A DNA stretch of 64,000 nucleotides from Muribaculaceae bacterium (GCA_016292745.1 JAEDFO010000003.1:1-64000); one strand, 5' to 3'; shown: positions 29,158 through 38,715, counted from the first letter of the stretch. Numbers and translations are program-made. Notes: generated from the sequence alone by a model not told the origin.

Positions 29158-29739
29158 TTACATCATTTTCAGAGCCTGTTTTATGGCGTCCTCTACACTT
29201 ATCGCAGGATTCCCGGTGTATAGTTTCTTCAATACTTTTTGCGAAACCGGCTTCGGGAAGCCAAGCATTACCAAAGCTGCGAGGGCCTCATCGAACGACT
29301 CGTTTGATGACGGTACCGTTATATCTAACGAATCATCACCCATATTTATTTTATCCTTGAGGTCAACAATTATGCGTTGCGCCGTTTTTGCGCCTATTCC
29401 TTTAACTGATTTCAGCATATTTGAGTTGGCCGAGGCAATAATCTGCTTGAGCTCTGATGGGCGGAAAGTGGACAAAATCATACGCGCCGAAGCGGCACCC
29501 ACGCCCGATACACTAATAAGCTGCTCGAAAAGTTCACGCTCCACCTTCTCGGCAAAGCCATAAAGTGCATATGCATCTTCACGAATTGCCTCATAAACAT
29601 ACAGTTTTGCCTCAACGGCATTTTGAAGAGCTGAATAGCTGTTGAGCGAAATGCTGAGCATATACCCCACCCCATGGTTGTCGATTACTGCATAAGTGGG
29701 TGTAAGTTCAGCTATCTCTCCTTTTATATAATCAATCAT
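29158..29739 (-). CDS. ruvA: Holliday junction branch migration protein RuvA
   Basis: Binds four-way junctions and loads RuvB. The 193-residue protein has the N-terminal OB domain (MIDYIKGEI start), two helix-hairpin-helix motifs (ISVSGVGAASARMIL and VKGIGAKTAQRII) and the C-terminal RuvB-binding domain with EALAALVMLGF. Length is normal. It leads into sprA with a 66-nt gap; a TATTTTTG box at 29767-29774 may be its promoter. Confidence 0.96.
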   Translation of the reverse strand: MIDYIKGEIAELTPTYAVIDNHGVGYMLSISLNSYSALQNAVEAKLYVYEAIREDAYALYGFAEKVERELFEQLISVSGVGAASARMILSTFRPSELKQIIASANSNMLKSVKGIGAKTAQRIIVDLKDKINMGDDSLDITVPSSNESFDEALAALVMLGFPKPVSQKVLKKLYTGNPAISVEDAIKQALKMM

Positions 29740-29871
29740 AATGCTCTGTCGTTAGAATTAACACTACAAAAATAACATTTTTATAGTATCAATTCCGACA
29801 TATCGGACTGAAAACAGGGAAATACTACCATTAATAATGCATTATTATAGACTTTAACGTTAGTCAACGAA

Positions 29872-29902
29872 TTTGTAATATCGAATTCTTGTGTTACCTT
29901 TG
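29872..29902 (+). promoter_or_regulatory. Promoter of first outer-membrane barrel gene
   Basis: TTTG (29872-29875), 19-nt spacer, TACCTTTG (29895-29902). Both boxes and the spacing are ideal for the Bacteroidetes housekeeping sigma factor. Leader is about 42 nt. Confidence 0.8.
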
Positions 29903-29948
29903 CCATTGACATAAATAGTGCAAAACAATATAAAACGATCAAACTATT

Positions 29949-30545
29949 ATGAAATCTTCAATTCGAATTATTGTGTTGGCCATTGTTGCCATGATTATTG
30001 CCCTTCCGGCAAGTGCCCAATTCCGATTCGGTATCAAAGCCGGTGTGGCTCTTAACAGTCTCCATTTCAGCAGTGATTATCTTGAAAACCTAAATAGCGA
30101 TAACCGTGCTGGCTTCACTGGAGGTTTGATGGCTGAATTCACTTTGCCTGTAATCGGTCTTGGCCTCGATGCATCACTGATGTATGTTCATCGCAGTGCT
30201 GAAGAAGCCGTTGATACAGATGATGCAGAAGGTGAGGTATCATTTGCCAAGCGCGACTATATCGAGATACCTATCAATGTGAAATACAAGTTCTCGATTC
30301 CGGCCATTAGCAGCATCGTTGCTCCGTATGTATTCACCGGTCCATCAATTGCATTCCTGGTTAGCGACTCGAAGGACATCTACAAAAAATGCGACTTTGC
30401 ATGGAACGTAGGTGCCGGTGTCGAACTTGTCCGTCACCTGCAGGTTAGTGCAAGCTACGGTTTCGGCATCACAAAACTTGTTGCTGAGCGCGATGCTAAT
30501 GTAAAGAACCGCTATTGGACTCTCACCGCAGCTTACCTGTTCTGA
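29949..30545 (+). CDS. Outer-membrane beta-barrel protein (PF13568-type)
   Basis: A 198-residue small outer-membrane barrel of the PorT/OMP_b-brl type common in Bacteroidetes; function unknown. It has a clear signal peptide ending at SAQ (about residue 23), the entry strand FRFGIKAGVALNSLHFS, and alternating strands to the terminal aromatic residue (TLTAAYLF). Transcribed alone from a strong promoter and closed by a strong terminator. It is paralogous to the next gene, sharing PFVFTGPS-like and GAGVEL-like strands. Confidence 0.82.
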   Translation: MKSSIRIIVLAIVAMIIALPASAQFRFGIKAGVALNSLHFSSDYLENLNSDNRAGFTGGLMAEFTLPVIGLGLDASLMYVHRSAEEAVDTDDAEGEVSFAKRDYIEIPINVKYKFSIPAISSIVAPYVFTGPSIAFLVSDSKDIYKKCDFAWNVGAGVELVRHLQVSASYGFGITKLVAERDANVKNRYWTLTAAYLF

Positions 30546-30575
30546 TTCCATAGCAAGAAAAACGTTAATAAATGG

Positions 30576-30603
30576 CCGGCGCACTATTGTGCGTCGGTTT
30601 TTT
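30576..30603 (+). terminator. Terminator after first barrel gene
   Basis: Stem CCGGCGCAC/GTGCGTCGG with a 4-nt loop and six T, a textbook intrinsic terminator 30 nt after the stop. Confidence 0.9.
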
Positions 30604-30646
30604 ATGTCAAAAAGGATTAACTCGCAGGGGTAATTATCGAAAACTC

Positions 30647-30677
30647 TTGTGTGTACCACATTTTTATGGTAGTTTTG
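30647..30677 (+). promoter_or_regulatory. Promoter of second outer-membrane barrel gene
   Basis: TTG (30647-30649), 20-nt spacer, TAGTTTTG (30670-30677). Leader about 30 nt. Confidence 0.75.
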
Positions 30678-30710
30678 CGAGAGTTTTTAAACAATTAGCG
30701 AAAAAAGTAT

Positions 30711-31334
30711 ATGAAAAAAATCATATTAAGCCTCGTTTGCATAATCATTGCCACATCGGCATCGATGGTAAAAGCCCAGAACAGCAGTTGGGGCGTGGTA
30801 GCAGGCGCCACTATAACCAACCTCCATTTTAAGCAAGACCTGTTTGGCACCGACCAGTCGCTTGGCTATTCGGCCGGTGTAAAGGGCGACTTGGCCCTGG
30901 GTAGCATCGGTTTTGGTGTCGACGCTGCACTGCTCTACACACAGCGTGGCGCCACTCTTCACTTGGGCGACAGAAAAATCTGGGCGAGCGAAGGCTACGG
31001 CGTTGAGCGCAGCTACCTGCACTACATGGAACTACCTATCCACCTGCGTTATAAATACCAGAACCTTAACGGCATTGAGAACATCATTGCCCCGTTCGTA
31101 TATTTGGGCCCATCGTTCTCCTTCCTGCTGGGACATAGCGACATTCCGGCTCTGGAATACGCCAAGATGGCCGTGTCGCTGCAGTTCGGTCTCGGTGCTG
31201 AAATCAAGAAGAAAATTCATGTGTATGCCTGCTACGACATGGGTGTAACATATGCATTGAAAACGAAGTTGCTCGACAACATGAGCGCCCGAAACCGCGG
31301 CTGGAAAATTTCTGTGGCTTATTATTTCGACTAA
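30711..31334 (+). CDS. Outer-membrane beta-barrel protein, paralogue of the preceding gene
   Basis: A 207-residue barrel with a signal peptide (about 1-22, ending VKAQ), the entry strand SWGVVAGATITNLHF, a conserved PFVYLGPSFSFLLG segment and terminal aromatic strand WKISVAYYFD. It resembles the upstream barrel in layout but is diverged, so the pair is an old duplication. It has its own promoter. It converges on priA, whose stop lies 17 nt away. Function unknown. Confidence 0.82.
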   Translation: MKKIILSLVCIIIATSASMVKAQNSSWGVVAGATITNLHFKQDLFGTDQSLGYSAGVKGDLALGSIGFGVDAALLYTQRGATLHLGDRKIWASEGYGVERSYLHYMELPIHLRYKYQNLNGIENIIAPFVYLGPSFSFLLGHSDIPALEYAKMAVSLQFGLGAEIKKKIHVYACYDMGVTYALKTKLLDNMSARNRGWKISVAYYFD

Positions 31335-31351
31335 TTGCCGCCCCGAGTAAT

Positions 31352-33820
31352 TTACATAGGGTCGACATCATAGTATATGACAGTGGATTTCATTCTGGAG
31401 TCCACTGTTATCATTTTCTCATATATAGTTCTCAGAATGGCCTTCACCTTAGGCATCGAAGCCTGATTTTCCATCTTCAGCATAATTTGACGTATATACA
31501 TCTGTTGCACCTTTGGCACTGCTGTAGCTTCTGGGCCAAGGACACGCGTCCCAAAGACCTCACGGAGCATGTTGCTGTAGCGCACCGATATCTCAGTCAC
31601 AGTGCTGTCGTCGCGATGCTTTAGATAAATATTTATTATCTTGGAAAACGGAGGATAACGCAATTGCTCGCGCTCGGCAATCTCATCGTTGTAGTACGAC
31701 ACGTAATCGTGCTTTAACAGATGCTTGAGCATGGGATTACTTGGGTTAGAGGTCTGGATAATCACCAACCCTTGGCCATTCTTACGACCGGCACGGCCCG
31801 AAACCTGCTCGAGCATGTTAAAAGCACGCTCACTGCTGCGGAAATCGGGAAAATTTATCATGGTGTCGGCATTTAGCACACCTACGAGCTTCACCCCGCC
31901 AAAATCAAGGCCTTTGGTAACCATCTGCGTGCCAACGAGAATCTTGGCTTTCTGCGAGGAGAAATCATCGATAATACGCTCGTAGCTATTCTTGTTGCGG
32001 GTGGTGTCGAGGTCCATGCGCAAGATAGGCGTTTCACCGAAAATCTGTTGGATATCGTCTTCTATGCGTTCAGTTCCATACCCGACTATCTCAAGTGTCG
32101 ACTGCCCACACGACGGACACAGTTTCGGATTCACTATTGTGTAACCACAATAGTGACACACAAGGGTATCGGTGTGCTTATGGTAGGTGAGCGACACATC
32201 GCAATTAACGCACTTTGGTATCCAGGCACACTCAGAGCACTCAGTTATTGGCGCATATCCGCGACGGTTCTGAAACAGAATCACCTGGTTGCCGTTCTCC
32301 ATAGTCTGACGGCAAGCAGCAATTAAGCGATGTGAGAACAATCCCACCATCTCCTTACGCTTTCGTGCGGCCTTGATGTCGACAAGTTCTACCTCGGGCA
32401 TTTCGATGCCCTCGTAACGTTCGGTAAGCTCCACCAGCCCGTATTTGCCACTCAGTGCCTTGTAGTAGGTTTCAATCGATGGTGTTGCCGTGCCAAGCAG
32501 GGTCTTTGCTCCATGCATGGTGGCAAGCACTATGGCCACATCGCGCGCATTGTAGCGTGGGGCCGGCTCCTGCTGCTTGAAACTGGTTTCGTGCTCTTCA
32601 TCAACAATCACAAGACCCAGATTGGTGAACGGAAGAAACACCGATGAACGCGCACCGATTACTATGCATGGCTCGCTCGATGTGATTAGCCGTTTCCAGA
32701 TATCGACTCGCTCGTTATCGGAGAATCGTGAATGATATATGAGCAACTGATTGCCAAAAACAGCCTGTAGACGGCGCGTGAGCTGGGTGGTGAGCGCAAT
32801 TTCAGGCACCAGATATAGAACCTGACGGCGATTGCGCAGTAGTTCACTTATCAGATTGATGTAAATCTCGGTCTTTCCACTCGACGTAACGCCACGCAAA
32901 AGTACAACGGGTTTCTGCTTCATCTGGTCGGTGATGGCAAAATAGGCTTCGTTCTGTGCCTTGGTAAGCACCGGAAGTTTCGACTCACCAGGGACCGAGA
33001 GCTTGAAACGGTTCACCTCTTTCTTGTATATTTTCATCACGCCCTTCTTCACCAGTTCGATGAGAATCTGGGCACTGACATCAGCACGTGCCAGAAGTGT
33101 GTTTTTCTCCACCTCTATCAGTTCGCCACGGCTCATGAAGTGCGACATATCAAGGTAGGCCAACAGCAGCTTCTCCTGCTTCTTGGCCTTGTGCACCATA
33201 TCGAAATAGCTATGAAGTGCCTCGCTGTCGGTTCGTTCGCAGCACACCGTCACATAGTTGACTGTTAGCGGCCGATAGTTCTCCACCACCTTCTCCGATA
33301 TGAAAAGGGCATCGATGGCAAGCAGACGCATTATAGATGACTCCACATTCTTCAGGCCGGTGGCTTTGCTGATTTCTGTTACCTGTACACGGTCGCGCGA
33401 GGCAACATAGTCGAGAACCACAAGCTCCCGCTCCTTAAGTTGGTCGGTCGAAGTAGCCTCAAAGTCGGGGTTTGCCGATACAAATGTCTCGCTCTCCACT
33501 TTCAACCCCGACGGAACGGCTGCCTTATATACATCGCCCAACGAACAGAGATAATACTCCGAAATCCACTTCCACAGTTTAAGTTGCGACGGCCGCACGA
33601 TGGCATAGTCGTCGAGTTGTTCAATAATTGGCTTAACGGTATAGCCCTGTGGCTGATTGTCGTGAAGCGATACCACAATAGCCGTATAGAATCTGCGCGC
33701 ACCAAACTGCACAAGCACCCGGCACCCGGTGGTGAGAGTGCTGCTCATCTCATCGGGCACGGAATAGGTGAATGCCGCATATAGCGGCTTAGGCAATATC
33801 ACATCGGCAAATCGTGGCAT
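31352..33820 (-). CDS. priA: Primosomal replication restart helicase PriA
   Basis: Reloads the replisome at stalled forks. The 822-residue protein has the N-terminal DNA-binding domain, Walker A GVTSSGKTEIY, Walker B VDEEHETSFK, and the zinc-binding insert with paired cysteines (CSEC, CVNC, CHYC, CPSC). All eight zinc ligands are present. Start chosen at 33820 (MPRFADVILPKPL), the normal N terminus, about 70 nt after a two-box promoter; a Met seven codons upstream is the alternative. Confidence 0.96.
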   Translation of the reverse strand: MPRFADVILPKPLYAAFTYSVPDEMSSTLTTGCRVLVQFGARRFYTAIVVSLHDNQPQGYTVKPIIEQLDDYAIVRPSQLKLWKWISEYYLCSLGDVYKAAVPSGLKVESETFVSANPDFEATSTDQLKERELVVLDYVASRDRVQVTEISKATGLKNVESSIMRLLAIDALFISEKVVENYRPLTVNYVTVCCERTDSEALHSYFDMVHKAKKQEKLLLAYLDMSHFMSRGELIEVEKNTLLARADVSAQILIELVKKGVMKIYKKEVNRFKLSVPGESKLPVLTKAQNEAYFAITDQMKQKPVVLLRGVTSSGKTEIYINLISELLRNRRQVLYLVPEIALTTQLTRRLQAVFGNQLLIYHSRFSDNERVDIWKRLITSSEPCIVIGARSSVFLPFTNLGLVIVDEEHETSFKQQEPAPRYNARDVAIVLATMHGAKTLLGTATPSIETYYKALSGKYGLVELTERYEGIEMPEVELVDIKAARKRKEMVGLFSHRLIAACRQTMENGNQVILFQNRRGYAPITECSECAWIPKCVNCDVSLTYHKHTDTLVCHYCGYTIVNPKLCPSCGQSTLEIVGYGTERIEDDIQQIFGETPILRMDLDTTRNKNSYERIIDDFSSQKAKILVGTQMVTKGLDFGGVKLVGVLNADTMINFPDFRSSERAFNMLEQVSGRAGRKNGQGLVIIQTSNPSNPMLKHLLKHDYVSYYNDEIAEREQLRYPPFSKIINIYLKHRDDSTVTEISVRYSNMLREVFGTRVLGPEATAVPKVQQMYIRQIMLKMENQASMPKVKAILRTIYEKMITVDSRMKSTVIYYDVDPM

Positions 33821-33894
33821 AAACTTTGTTCTTTCAAACAATTAAGCACAGCAGCTGTATCTTTGCCAAGCTGATTTCAGCGGCTATGCCAGCA

Positions 33895-33925
33895 CAAATT
33901 TACTGAATTTATCATCTATCAGCAA
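33895..33925 (-). promoter_or_regulatory. priA promoter
   Basis: On the - strand TTG (33923-33925), 20-nt spacer, TAAATTTG (33895-33902), a full two-box match, about 75 nt before the priA ATG. Confidence 0.7.
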
Positions 33926-33954
33926 CTATTGCGGCAAACAATCGCTATCTAACA

Positions 33955-33990
33955 AAATGAGTTGCCGGCCTATGTGCTGGCAACTCATCA
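33955..33990 (-). terminator. Terminator after first subtilase gene
   Basis: 13-bp stem (33959-33971 with 33978-33990, one G-U type pair) and 6-nt loop, followed by TTTTG on the - strand, 21 nt after the subtilase stop. Confidence 0.75.
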
Positions 33991-34011
33991 ATTATGATTA
34001 TTAAACAATTA

Positions 34012-36324
34012 TTACTTTACAATCAGGCGTGAAGTGCTTACGGTGTTGTTATTGAGCACACTCACAACATATACTCCCGACGAGAGCACACCAGAAGCAT
34101 CTACATGAAGCGATATGCCTTCAAATGTCTTGCTGAATACGGAGCGGCCGCTCATATCAAAGACACTGATGGTGCTTGTGCCCGTTGCACTTGGCAGAAC
34201 AACGTCGAACACACCTTCCGACGGATTGGGATAAACCATTACAGGCAGCACTTTCTCAGAAACGACACCTGATGGCTTGCGCGATAGCACTTCCTTAATA
34301 CCCGCCAAGGCATCAATCATACCGGCGCCCCATTTCGCGCGTGAATTATTGTTGTAATAGATGTTTTTCTTCGATGTCGCATAGAGGATTTCACGCACAT
34401 CACTTACCGACAGATTCGGGTCGGCCTGAAGCCATGTGGCAATTACGCCCGACACTACAGGCGCGGCCATTGATGTACCGTACATCAATGCCCAACGTTC
34501 GTCGCGCGTGCCATTGGCAATTTCATCTACTACTTCATCACGATAATAACTACCCGAGTCGTAGTTGGTATCGTAGTTGTTGATGGCAGCAATCACAAAG
34601 AAACCGGGAGCGCATACATCGGGACGCTGGATACCATTGGCATCGGGGCCATAACTCGAGAACGGTGCGATGTTGGTTATTGTGCCATAAGGTATTCTTC
34701 CAGTGCTTTTTGAATCGAAAACGGTGAAGGTCTGTCGGCTGACATATGCACCTACGCTTATCACGCCATCGGTGGTTGCATAGTCGTTAATTGTCATATT
34801 ATAGTCGCCGGCAGTAAACCCATCAACACTACCATCGTCGGAGCCATCATCGGAGCCATCACCAAAGCACAATCCCTGGCCATCGCCAATCAGGTCGACG
34901 GTGGTGCCTGCTGCAGAACGCACTGCAAGACCAACAAGATAGTTTGTGCTCTTGGTCTTGAACTTGGAATCAACCATTACATTGTATTTCTTGTTGGCAG
35001 AAGAATAGGTGCCATAGAGAGTTATCGAGCCAGATACATAAGTCGAGAGCGAAACTGACTGCGATGTGCTCGACGTGCCCGGAGTGAAATCGGCCGAACG
35101 CGATACTATCTGCTTGGTTGACTTGTCGTATACCACAACGTTAACGGTAGGCTTCTGGTTCGGTTCACGCACCCAAATATCGGCCTGATAAGACTGGTAG
35201 GATGCTCCGCTTAGCCAACGGATGTTCTGATAGTCGTAAGCCTCATCGGAGCTGGTCATATCGTAAGCCTTCAGGAAGGTGAGGAGTTCGGTATCGTCGG
35301 CGGTGAATGTCTTGCTGACATGCATGGCCTGCTCGCCTTCGTTACCTGCAGCCATCACCACTACTTTACCCGGACCTACCATCTTGTCGAGCACACGGCA
35401 CGCCATGGCACTACCGTCGTGCGGACCAAGGTTAACTCCCAGACTGATGTTAACCACGGCTGGCTTGCCAAGTTCATCGGCTTTCTGGAAAATGTACGAT
35501 ACTGCATTCACAAGCTTCACATTGTTAGGGACCGATGTGCCGCATGCAACGATATCTGCCTCGGGAGCCATTCCGTAATATGCATTGCCCATATAGCTTC
35601 CTGCACCGGTACTCATGGTATGGGTTCCGTGCGATTCATACGAATAGTCGCTTTTAAGGGTTGAAATTGCACTGCCTGAGAATTCAGAGCCCGGGAACTG
35701 ACCGCTAAGCGTGGCATTGCCATAGCCATCGTATACAGTTCCTCGCACCTTTGTCCCGGTTGTGTTGTCGGGCAGATACACATACAGTATGCGGTTGTTG
35801 CCATCGGCATCCTTGAAAGCATAATGGTTGAAATCGATACCGGTGTCGATGGTGCCGTAAATAACGCCTGCGCCCATATACGATTGGTCGAGACCAGTAC
35901 CCTTGTGAAGTGCATCGACATTGGTGTTCGATGAATTGCGGACCTTGTCGGTGAGCAACCGCAATGGCTGCGCAATATCAACTGTGGCAACGCCATCAAT
36001 ATCGACAAGTTCCTCGAATCGGCTGAGGGGGACACTGATGGTGAGCAGATTGCCACACTCAACGCCACACACAGCACCAAGCTGCTCAAGCTGCGCTATT
36101 GCCAATGGATTTTCTACCTCGACAAACGCATCAACACGATATTCGCCATCGGCAGTCGTCTCAACCGAATAGCTGCGTAACAAGTCGCGCGAAGCCACCT
36201 GGTCGGTGGAAGTGGAATTCAATTTGTCAAGAAATGATTGGGTATATGGAGTGAATCGCCCCACACCAAATACCAATGGTGCAAACGAAAGCACTGCCAT
36301 TACCGATAATACTACTCTTCTCAT
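34012..36324 (-). CDS. Secreted subtilisin-like S8 protease with type IX sorting domain
   Basis: A 770-residue extracellular or surface protease. It has a signal peptide (about 1-20), a prodomain, and an S8 catalytic domain with the triad in YGTIDTGID (Asp), SHGTHT (His) and YGTSMAAPVVSG (Ser), plus the oxyanion AAGNEG. A C-terminal type A sorting domain (about 695-770) begins VYPNPSEG and ends STSRLIVK; type IX systems cleave this and attach the protein to lipopolysaccharide. A Ca-like acidic repeat DGSDDGSDDGSVDG (encoded by a 12-nt tandem repeat) interrupts the insert in the catalytic domain. It is a tandem paralogue of the next gene upstream. Confidence 0.9.
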   Translation of the reverse strand: MRRVVLSVMAVLSFAPLVFGVGRFTPYTQSFLDKLNSTSTDQVASRDLLRSYSVETTADGEYRVDAFVEVENPLAIAQLEQLGAVCGVECGNLLTISVPLSRFEELVDIDGVATVDIAQPLRLLTDKVRNSSNTNVDALHKGTGLDQSYMGAGVIYGTIDTGIDFNHYAFKDADGNNRILYVYLPDNTTGTKVRGTVYDGYGNATLSGQFPGSEFSGSAISTLKSDYSYESHGTHTMSTGAGSYMGNAYYGMAPEADIVACGTSVPNNVKLVNAVSYIFQKADELGKPAVVNISLGVNLGPHDGSAMACRVLDKMVGPGKVVVMAAGNEGEQAMHVSKTFTADDTELLTFLKAYDMTSSDEAYDYQNIRWLSGASYQSYQADIWVREPNQKPTVNVVVYDKSTKQIVSRSADFTPGTSSTSQSVSLSTYVSGSITLYGTYSSANKKYNVMVDSKFKTKSTNYLVGLAVRSAAGTTVDLIGDGQGLCFGDGSDDGSDDGSVDGFTAGDYNMTINDYATTDGVISVGAYVSRQTFTVFDSKSTGRIPYGTITNIAPFSSYGPDANGIQRPDVCAPGFFVIAAINNYDTNYDSGSYYRDEVVDEIANGTRDERWALMYGTSMAAPVVSGVIATWLQADPNLSVSDVREILYATSKKNIYYNNNSRAKWGAGMIDALAGIKEVLSRKPSGVVSEKVLPVMVYPNPSEGVFDVVLPSATGTSTISVFDMSGRSVFSKTFEGISLHVDASGVLSSGVYVVSVLNNNTVSTSRLIVK
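34838..34865 (-). repeat. In-frame 12-nt tandem repeat in first subtilase
   Basis: About 2.5 copies of GATGATGGCTCC (with one third-base variant) encode the DGSD repeats. Copy-number slippage would add or remove four residues without breaking the frame. The paralogous gene lacks the repeat. Confidence 0.6.
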
Positions 36325-36350
36325 GTTATCTAATAATTGTTTTTATGATT

Positions 36351-36358
36351 CAAAGTTA
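36351..36358 (-). promoter_or_regulatory. -7 promoter box of first subtilase
   Basis: TAACTTTG on the - strand, 27 bases before the ATG and within the 75-nt gap between the two subtilase genes. The -33 box is poor. Confidence 0.45.
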
Positions 36359-36399
36359 TTGAAAATTATTCAGTCGTAATGCATTTTTAATATTATTTA

Positions 36400-38589
36400 C
36401 TATAACGACAGTTTTATGAACGACGTGGAATTCCCTTTGCCACAAGTTATAGCAACTACATACATGCCATGCGCCAAATTGGCGACATCGATGGTTATCG
36501 GCGACAAGCAATCGGCAGAGGCATATCGGCGGTGTAGCACAGTGGCACCATTGATTGCCGTTATCACTACCTCTACCGATTTTGCTCCATTCGGGGCAAT
36601 CACGTTCAGGATTCCGTCGGAATAGCAAGCATATGCTCTAAGACTGTTTTCCGGCACACTAAGTCCGCCACTCTCAAGCACACGGAGCAATCCTGCATAG
36701 CCGTCAACCTTTCCGGCTCCGCTTTGCAGCGGGCGTTTCTCGGTGTTGACATCGCTCACAGCAGTCGCTTTGAGTATCAACTTTACCATTTCTGGGTCAA
36801 GCGACGGATTTGCCTCAAGCCACGTGGCAATTATGCCAGCCACACAAGGTGAGGCCATAGAGGTTCCCCAATAGGCTCCCCACCGCTCGTTACGGCCATT
36901 ATTCGCAAATGATATCGACATGATATTTGCCGCCGGAGTAGCATAATTGCTTAACGACGACAACAATATGCATCCTGGGGCTACAACATCCGGACGACTA
37001 CTGCCATCGAAAGCATAACCATAGCTTGAAAAGGCTGATACCTCGCCAACCGGATATTCTGAATAGCTGTATTCTGTTCCATCCAGCGACTGATATGAGT
37101 TCCGCGAATTGTATGAACCTACGCTTATCGATTTACTGCCGGTTGCCAAATCGCTTATCGACTGGTCGCTATCGCCATCGGTCCATCCCGGCTGACCACA
37201 CCCAGAAAAACGAAGGGTGGAAGTGTCGCCCCACACATCGACCTCGGCACCTTCGTCGGAATCAATGATGAATCCAAGGCGATAGCCGGTGCTGGCAAGG
37301 GTGAGATTTGCCATCATCATTATGTTCTGTCGTCCGTTGATACATTCACCGGCTGCAACAAGCTTTCCATTGAAGTATTGTGCCAGTTCGGGAGTCTCAG
37401 TGCTGTCTAAAACACTCTCGTCAAGCACCGACGAATCGAATCGGGGACTTTCATACACAATTTTACCATTCAATACATTATATATTACAGCTCGGATACC
37501 AAAACTAACATCGGATTTCGACCATACGTCGAATATAAAGCCCTCTGAATTGTTTTTCAGAGAAACTGGACTGCCATTCTTGTTGACTACAAACGACTTT
37601 AGAGTGTCGGTGCTGCTCTGGAACTTCCTGCTTAAATGAATGGCCTTGTTACCATCGTTTCCGGCGCTGAGCACTACAATTCGCCCTGGTCCGCTAACCG
37701 AATCGATAAGAGCCGGGATGGGCGAGGTACCGTCATGGGGGCCTACAGTCGACACAAGGCTGAAATTTATCACTGCGGGCATATTCAATGCTTTTGCCTT
37801 GGAAAACACATAGAGAATGCTGTTGAGCACTGCGACATCAGACAAAACCGGACTCGCGCATGCCACGATACTGCAATCGGGAGCCATCCCATAGTAGGCA
37901 TTGCCCATATAGCTTCCAGCCGCGGTTCCTATGGTGTGGCTGCCATGACTCGAAGTGGTGCAATCGGCGGTTATCGTTCCGAGCTGGTCGGTGCTATACT
38001 CCGATCCGGGGAAGACACCGTCTGCAACAAGGTTATAATTGTCGTCGAAACAGTTGCCATGTGGTGGATTGCCCAATGTGTCTTCTGGAAGATAAGCCCA
38101 AAGGATGCGGGAACGGCCCTCGGCATCGCTAAAGGCGATGTGATTGAAATCCACACCCATGTCGAGGGTTCCATACACCACGCCTTTTCCGGTATACAGA
38201 CGGGATATGGATTTTCCGGAATGAATGTCATCGATACCTATCAGTGCACGGCTTACATCGTTGCACGGCACAAGACGGCGGGCAAGGTGAATACGGCTCA
38301 CCAGTCCCGACCGGGAAAGTTGCATAAGCTGCTCATCCGATGCTGTGATAGTACAAAACCCATATATCGCGGCATCAACGTTGCAGTAATCGGTCAATTG
38401 ACAAGGTTCTACACCATCATTCAGCCGCACTATGGCCTGACGCATGGCTGGAGACGAGGAAGCCGCTGTACGGGTGTGCGCCCCACCCTTACCGATGCTG
38501 ATACGTGTAAACGGCGACATCACTTCGGCAGCAACAACATTGCCAAAAAGGAATACAATGAAAAGCAGGACACTTACGGCTCGGTTCAT
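36400..38589 (-). CDS. Second secreted subtilisin-like S8 protease with type IX sorting domain
   Basis: A 729-residue paralogue of the neighbouring subtilase. Signal peptide about 1-20; the catalytic Asp in YGTLDMGVD, His in SHGSHT (Thr to Ser change inside the motif), oxyanion SAGNDG, and Ser in WGTSMASPCVAG are all kept, so it is probably active. The C-terminal domain (about 650-729) ends TSFIKLSL and is a diverged sorting domain: beta-sandwich with GMYVVAITCG but no clear YPNP start. It lies downstream of the TPR gene, with its own TAGCTTTG box. Confidence 0.86.
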   Translation of the reverse strand: MNRAVSVLLFIVFLFGNVVAAEVMSPFTRISIGKGGAHTRTAASSSPAMRQAIVRLNDGVEPCQLTDYCNVDAAIYGFCTITASDEQLMQLSRSGLVSRIHLARRLVPCNDVSRALIGIDDIHSGKSISRLYTGKGVVYGTLDMGVDFNHIAFSDAEGRSRILWAYLPEDTLGNPPHGNCFDDNYNLVADGVFPGSEYSTDQLGTITADCTTSSHGSHTIGTAAGSYMGNAYYGMAPDCSIVACASPVLSDVAVLNSILYVFSKAKALNMPAVINFSLVSTVGPHDGTSPIPALIDSVSGPGRIVVLSAGNDGNKAIHLSRKFQSSTDTLKSFVVNKNGSPVSLKNNSEGFIFDVWSKSDVSFGIRAVIYNVLNGKIVYESPRFDSSVLDESVLDSTETPELAQYFNGKLVAAGECINGRQNIMMMANLTLASTGYRLGFIIDSDEGAEVDVWGDTSTLRFSGCGQPGWTDGDSDQSISDLATGSKSISVGSYNSRNSYQSLDGTEYSYSEYPVGEVSAFSSYGYAFDGSSRPDVVAPGCILLSSLSNYATPAANIMSISFANNGRNERWGAYWGTSMASPCVAGIIATWLEANPSLDPEMVKLILKATAVSDVNTEKRPLQSGAGKVDGYAGLLRVLESGGLSVPENSLRAYACYSDGILNVIAPNGAKSVEVVITAINGATVLHRRYASADCLSPITIDVANLAHGMYVVAITCGKGNSTSFIKLSL

Positions 38590-38637
38590 TTTGTCTGTTG
38601 GGTTATGAATTCAAAATCAACACGATGCAAAGCTAAA

Positions 38638-38645
38638 AAAAACGA
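38638..38645 (-). promoter_or_regulatory. -7 promoter box of second subtilase
   Basis: TAGCTTTG on the - strand, 49 bases before the ATG and just after the TPR terminator; upstream is a T-rich stretch instead of TTG. Confidence 0.45.
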
Positions 38646-38653
38646 GGGAGATA

Positions 38654-38694
38654 TGAAAAAATTAAGCGACATATCGAGATGACATGCCGCTTAA
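38654..38694 (-). terminator. Terminator after the TPR gene
   Basis: 13-bp stem with two G-U type pairs (38662-38674 with 38682-38694), then six T on the - strand, 22 nt after the TPR stop. Confidence 0.8.
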
Positions 38695-38715
38695 ATTGAC
38701 TTATGACAAGAGATG

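Noticed and set aside
36400-38589. Second subtilase as an inactive homologue
   Set aside because: Asp, His and Ser of the triad and the oxyanion Asn are all present; the HGSHT change is conservative.
37636-38682. A 348-codon + strand frame opposite the second subtilase
   Set aside because: Shadow frame; the subtilase has intact catalytic motifs on the other strand.
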